The position numbers and the translations under genes are program-made. Below the pieces are notes generated by a model. It was given only the letters and a program-made list of their open reading frames with translations. It was not told the origin of the DNA and did no database searches. Source: Setophaga petechia (lineage: Eukaryota > Chordata > Aves > Passeriformes > Parulidae). From it: a stretch of DNA of 64,000 nt. Positions 58,323 to 64,000 of the stretch are shown one piece after another. Position 1 is the stretch's first letter; each line of letters starts with the position of its first letter. The DNA is taken from positions 8,839,714 through 8,903,713 of the forward strand of contig JANCRA010000033.1 of the NCBI GenBank assembly GCA_024362935.1, given 5' to 3'.

Positions 58323-61300
58323 GGTGGTGCAGCTTGAGTGTTGTCAGCTTGCCTGCCTTAGATTGAGATCTTTGCAAAGAAAAATGATTGTCACTATTCA
58401 AATAGTAACTGCCTAACCACATCTGACACTCCCAAGTCTGCTGGATGCAGCAGCTCAGAATTATTTTTGGTGCACAGTGATGTCCTCTGGGGAGGAGAGG
58501 AGCAGGGCAGATGCTGTGTAGTGGTTTATCAGGCTGCTGATCAGCAGAGATGTTTTAGAGTGAGCTCAGGTATTTCGCAGAAAACTCGAGGCACGTCAGA
58601 TATTTCTTTAGAAAGTTGCTGTGCAGGATGTGCAGTGTGGTCCCCACACCTCCCAGCTCTTCAGATCCCCTCCATGACAAGCTGTGTGTTCAGTGTGCAG
58701 TTTTGTTCATCCAGCACCACTCAGAGTGTGTTACATTTCATCCCTGCATTTCCTTCCTGTGTTCTTTCATTCAGTAACAACAAAACCCTCAGTCTGTCCC
58801 CCCGGTACCGTGAGATGAAATTCACATCAATTCTTTCCTTCACATTGAGCAGGAAGCTTTGTTATCTGGGCAGCTCTGTTCTCCCTGGGCAGGGAGTACC
58901 CCAGCAAACCCTGTCAGACCCAGAGTGCTGCTGCAGGGCTGAGCTCCCTGTGCCAGCCAGTCCTGGGGGCTCTGGCACATCCTGAGCATCCTGCTGGCCC
59001 TGCCAGCCCTGCCCCTGGATGCAGGGGGGGCACAGGCAGCTCTGCCAGCTGGGGGGTCCAGAGGGAGCCCCTCTGAGCTCTGGAGCTGCTCTGGCTGGGT
59101 CAGGGTCCTGCCTGGCTGAGAGCAGCTGCTTTTCTCTCTCTAAACCCTATCCTGAGTCTGTGCACAGACAGCACAGAGGATGGTGGCTCTAGGGGCAGGT
59201 TTTAGGTTGGTTTGTAGTTGTTTCCATCTTGTGTCCATGCACTGAGTCAAGTAGCAAGACAGGGCAGAGGGGAATGTTCTTGTCTGCTGGCATTTTAGAC
59301 AGGGGTGAATTTGAGTCCTACAAATGGGCTGGGGTTCAGTTTCGAGCAACAATTTGTATCTAAAAAAGCCATGCTCTGTTTTTAATTAGTGCTCCTTTTC
59401 ATAGAAGGTGTGGTCACTTCTGCTCAGGCAGAGTTTGACTAAGAGTGAAGCCTGTATATTCTCCAAAACATTTTGCTCAAACGCTCTAGCAAATCTATGT
59501 ATTCATCAGGCTCATTCCTGAAGCTCTGACTCACATTATTACAGATTTTCTGTTCTCTGCTGGGACCTTGCAGCACTCCCTCAGTACACTGCAGCTTTAT
59601 TTTTGGATCACTGCTCTGTGGGTTTGTGTGAGGATCTCCATGCCCTGTCCTGTGCCTTGCTTTTCTAGAGGCAATGTAAAAAGAGGAAAAGCCATCGTTC
59701 TGCTCCCAAAACCTTTAAGTCTGTTGGCAGGAAGTAGAAGGATCAGTCTGGTAGGAGGAAGGTCTGGATTCAGTCTGAGCTTGGTCTTTCAGCAGAGTAT
59801 TCAACTTCCCTGCCCTTCAGTGTACCTTTATTAAAAAGTACTTTATCCTTCCTTCTTGTACAGTTAAGCATTAATTAATTTGTGTTTGTTACACACACGT
59901 GGATTCTCAGAAAAATCCCTACACTTGCATGCCTGAATATGAATTAAGTATTTGTATTGTTATAGCAGGCTCCATCTGCTCCTCTTCTTCACCTCTAGCA
60001 AAAAGTCAGTATTTAAAAGTTCAGACAAATCCAGCCCCATTTGGAGACTGCCCTTTCCCCAGCAGCCTCAAAGCATGCAAACCAAAACAAAGCGAGGAAA
60101 AGAAAAACCCTGCCATCCCAAATCAGCAGTAGAGGAAGGAAGAAAATTAACTGAGTGATTAAAACCATCGCTCCACTGGCACCTCTTTGTTCTGGAGCTC
60201 AGGAATCTTTAATTGGTGCAGCCAGTGCCACAGGCAGTGTGTGACAAAGCGTTTCCTGTGGAGCACACAGGACATGCAGGGCCCAGAGGAGCCCAGGGCT
60301 GCACGGGGGCACTGCCACCTCCTCCCTGGGCAGCAGAGCCCAGCCCAGGGCTTTGAGGTGCAAGGCAGGTCCCCCTTGGAGGGCTGGCTGTTATCAGCTG
60401 AAAGCACTCAGCTTTGGGGAGGCATCAGGCCATTTGCAATGATGGTTTTGAAATACTGGCAAAGAGTTACTTGAAAAAAAGAACTTGTTCGTGCAGTTGG
60501 GAATTGAAAGCTTCTAAACCACAATAAAGTCCTTTCCCAGACTTGCTGTCCATTTAGTCCAAGCTCATGGCATTCCTTAGACAGTCTGAATCACAGGCAG
60601 CAGACAGCTCTTACAAAGGAGACCATAGACACCCATCTGTTGGGAGGCATCTGCCAAAATAGACCATACATTTACTTTTATTCCTTCAATCCACTTTCCA
60701 TTTAAAGGGATAATAACAATAACATTTTTCACTCCAGTGCAGGGAAATGGTAGTGAATTAAAATTATTCCACTGCAGAAAGAGGCAGACAGGCTTGTCCC
60801 CAGCTCTCACAGATGGGTGAAGCAGGATCAGAGCTTTTGAAGGACTTGGCTCCAGCTGAGGCAAGAAGTCAGTGGTGAAACTGTGGCTTTCCTGGAGAAT
60901 CCCAGGCTTCCAGGTGTGCCCCCAGGTGTGCAGGAGCTGGGGCAGCCCTGGCTGTGCTGTGGGTGGTTAGATGATGTTGCACTGAGGGGAGGGACTGGCA
61001 GAGCTCCTGTCCCCTTTCTCTCCTGTCATGCTGTACCTGTCAGAGAGCTGGAGGTGCTTCCCAGCAGTGAGCACTGCTGGCAGGTCACTGGCACTGGGGC
61101 CAGCCTGCAGAAACATTCTCATTTCTTGGGGATGAGTCTGGAGACTGAGCAGAGCTGTTGTGTGAGCAAGTGCAGGTGTGAGGAAAAGGGATCTTCTGGG
61201 TGCTTCACACAGAAATTCTTGCAGTCCAGTCAGAATTGTACCAGTTCTAACAGCAGTTTTCAAAAATGGGGACTTTGGTGATGAGAGGTGTGCAGCTAGA

Positions 61301-62755
61301 AAATGGTTTATAACAAAACCGTGTGAAGTAGGAAAGGAGATGAACTCATTCTGGTGCTGAATTCTCCATTTTGCATTGAACCAGAGAAGTGCTCTCTGCA
61401 AACCTCGAGCAGGGCTTGTGTTACACTCCAGCAGCTCACCACAGAGCTGGGCTGGTTAAGGTGGTTGGGTTTTTTTGGTTTTTAATTTTATTTTGCTAAC
61501 GCAGCTATTCTGGTGAAAACCCTCACAGAGACACAGCTCTGCTGGTGTCAAAGCCTGGGATCAGCACAGCCAGGGATCAGCAGCAGCTCTTTCCCTGCAG
61601 GGCTTTGTGCTGGGGTGGCTGTGCACGGGCAGGGGGCTTGTTCCTGCTCCTGGGGTAGCTGATAGGGTAAATATGAACATGTGGGGAAATAGAAGGGATT
61701 TTTCTGTGACAACAATTGCAGAGCTCAGCCTGCTTGGTCTGTTGAGCACCTCAGGATGAACCCCAGTAAGTCCCAGCACAGGTGATGCCCTGAGCTGGAT
61801 TTGTGTCCAGGAGCAGGCTGTGCTGAGGGACCTTGTACCTGCAGCAAGGGGGTGTTTGTCCTCACAAATGGGGAAAATCCTAAAATCCTTTTAGCTCCCC
61901 TTCAGAATGAGCATGATGTAATTGAATATTAATCAGTGAACTAGCTCACATCCACATGGCAGCTCGAGGCTCTTGCTAATTCTTTGCAAATTTCATTGCA
62001 TTCTTGGAATATTAATAGCAATTTGCAAGTCCCTGTGCAGGTGGCTTTTCTTACCGATCTTTTTACGTCCTATCCAAGAAAAAACCAAAACGTTAAAAAT
62101 ACAAGTGGCATGTTTTGGGCTTTCAAAATTGAGCCAGACAAAACTGATGCAACTTTGGGGCGGGAGGTTGATTGCATGATTGAAAAACCAGTCCCATGAT
62201 TGCTGCAGGCCTGACTCATGAGCCCTGAACGCCTGGGCTTGGCATTGCTGCTGCTCACAGCCTCATTTGGTACAAACCGAGTTCATGCTAGGAGTGCACA
62301 GAGGTGGGGAAAGGGCTTTTCTCCCCTTAAAGCTCGATGTAATAATTGGGAGGATTCAGCTCCTCCTGCAATGGCTTTGAAAAGGACTCGAGTCCTTTTT
62401 GAAATGCTGGGAGCAGCTGCACAGAGCCTTGCTGCTCGGGAAAGTTTGGAAAACATCTGCACATTTTTTTAACTGTTGTGAAATAAAACGCTTGGCAAGA
62501 ATAACCATCTTAAAGATCTACAATCTTTTTATGGTGCAAACTGAAAGGCAGTTATAGAGTCTTGTACTGTAGGAAAATGCCTGGATTCTCCGCATTACTT
62601 GCACAAGCTGAATTTCTCAGCTCAGGTCTGCTCCTGCCAGGGACCAGGGATAGTTGGTGGGGCACTTTTTGTCTGTATAGACCTCTTCTCTCACAAGAAT
62701 GGAGACCTAGAATTGATTAGCTTAAAATCTGGGGGTTTTCCACCTGTTTTTCATA

Positions 62756-62846
62756 GTTCGTTATAAATAATAATGTAATTTATTTATCATTAACTATACC
62801 CCTAGAAATATAATGATAATTTATAATATGTATTTATTGATAAATC
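62756..62846. other. AT-rich patch in intron 9
   Basis: About 90 bases composed almost only of A and T (TTATAAATAATAATG, TTTATTTATCATTAAC, TTATAATATGTATTTATTG). It has no coding content and no terminal repeats. It may be a nuclear-matrix-type or simply low-complexity sequence. Confidence 0.6.
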
Positions 62847-64000
62847 TCTGGCCATTTTTAAATTAAGAAAATGAGGATGAATCATCTGAATTTCCCCTCT
62901 GAGTTAGTTTTCTTGTGAGAGCTCAGAGCAGTGAGAGCTGCTTTTCTGCCCAGCAGAAGCTGGTATGGCCTTACACTGCCCAACCCTTTTATTGCTGTTT
63001 CCTCACCAGCTCCAAGAGACTTCTGTGCTCACATTTGGATGCAGAGAATGCTTAGAGGCATTTTTAAAGCAAATGTACAAGACAATCCTGCACTGGCTGT
63101 GCGAGGTACTCCATGACCTAATAGGTCACTGCAGCTCCTCTGATGAGAAAAGCAAGCAGCACATCCCTGGCTGTGCCAGGGGAGAGTCAGGGATGGATGG
63201 GGGAAGAACAAATACTTGAGACCATAAAACTCCCTGCAGCACTTCAGCTGCTAGTTTGGATTTCAGGCAGGTGCTGGCTTTCACACTCTCACTCTGTAAT
63301 GCAGCTTTTTCTGTGTTTACCAGGAAGAATCCTAAGATGTATAAACAATGCAGTTGTGTCTGAATCATCACTGAGTCCCCATGCTTCAGTTTTGCAAGCA
63401 CAGAAATCTGGGCACGCATCCAGCTGGGGATTTCACAGATGACTCCTCGCTCTAAGAGGGGTCTGTGCAAAAACCTGAAATCCAAGGATTCCCAATTTCG
63501 CAAGCATTCATACCCTCCAGTTTGTGTGCACATCTCCAAGGGATGCTGCAGTCTGTTTGGAATTAAAACCCTGATCCCTACAAATTTGCATGACTAATGG
63601 TCTGCAAATGACTGAGAACTTGGTCTGAGTTGGATGCAGCCAGTGTTAGGTATAAAAGAGTTAAATCTTCAGCTACTGTTAACTGGAGTCACAGCACTGA
63701 GGATCACAGAGCTTCACCACGAGCAGCTCTTGGTGACCCAGTGACAAACAAGGCTGGCACTCCTCATCTTCTTACACGTTCTCCTAATCCACACAGTTCC
63801 CGTTTTAATCAAGCCATGTCCTTCTGTGGATTTTTAGTTTGAAAACTTTGCACTCCAAAATATAAACTAACCTCTGCCTTCAGCTGAGCAAACACTGCTT
63901 TTAGAGTGAGATTACAATTTAGATGTAGTGAGAAAAGGATGATTGACTTCTGCCTGTGGGTGTTGGAGTGGGAGGCTTGCACCTGAAGAGGAATTCTTCC

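Larger units (their letters stand above)
54384..64000. other. NFATC2 intron 9 (incomplete)
   Basis: At least 9.6 kb. It holds a sense-oriented CR1 fragment (54525-54852), a two-copy 39-bp duplication (58245-58322) and an AT-rich patch (62756-62846). I looked for the two known NFATC2 C-terminal ends (ELIDTHL and VNEIIRKEF types) after an acceptor and saw neither. The rest is ordinary unique sequence. Confidence 0.75.

Noticed and set aside
54384..64000. Search for the terminal NFATC2 coding exon(s)
   Set aside because: No acceptor followed by an ELIDTHL- or VNEIIRKEF-type peptide was seen, so the 3' end is taken to lie beyond the window.
1..64000. Prokaryotic-type systems, CRISPR arrays, tRNA or rRNA genes, endogenous retrovirus genes
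   Set aside because: None recognised by eye. The sequence is a vertebrate gene with introns and CR1 fragments; a tRNAscan-SE and RepeatMasker run would be the decisive check.

Overview
The window is vertebrate nuclear DNA, almost certainly from a bird. It carries one recognisable protein-coding gene: NFATC2 (NFAT1/NFATp, the calcineurin-regulated transcription factor) on the + strand, complete except for its last exon(s). The bird assignment rests on avian-type CR1 LINE 3' ends (29775-29914, 37189-37335, 54525-54852), short introns for this gene, and GC-rich CpG-island first exons. A songbird is plausible but cannot be shown from this sequence.

Layout. Positions 1-2189 are upstream sequence with a tandem array rich in CAGGTG E-boxes and a CpG-rich stretch. 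An alternative first coding exon lies at 2190-2253; it matches the short alternative N-terminus known from mammalian NFATC2. A CpG island (about 2520-3345) follows, then a second CpG island (about 8130-9330) holding the canonical first coding exon (8721-8886). Both first exons end in the same phase and can join exon 2 (16345-17371), which encodes the regulatory domain. Exons 3-8 (18787-18955, 29304-29506, 31318-31490, 40445-40585, 51010-51065, 52071-52197) encode the Rel-homology DNA-binding region and its IPT/TIG half. Exon 9 (53688-54383) encodes most of the C-terminal transactivation domain. All junctions are GT-AG and keep one frame: 2758 coding bases, 919 codons plus one base, from the canonical start. 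The final coding exon or exons lie beyond 64000.

The rest is intron. It holds three CR1 fragments, several minisatellites with 29-49 bp periods, an unexplained CpG-rich patch inside intron 3 (about 24050-24345), and otherwise ordinary unique sequence. I found no convincing second gene on either strand, no structural RNA, and no CRISPR or prokaryotic system.

The most interesting observations are cis-regulatory or splicing features of NFATC2 itself. Intron 2 has a tandem array in which four units each carry a consensus-like NFAT core (TTTGGAAAAAC). Intron 7 stays open in frame with exon 7 for 215 codons through a 36-bp minisatellite. Exon 1 ends in a GTNNGT tandem donor whose stronger-looking alternative would shift the frame. 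None of these is demonstrated as functional here.
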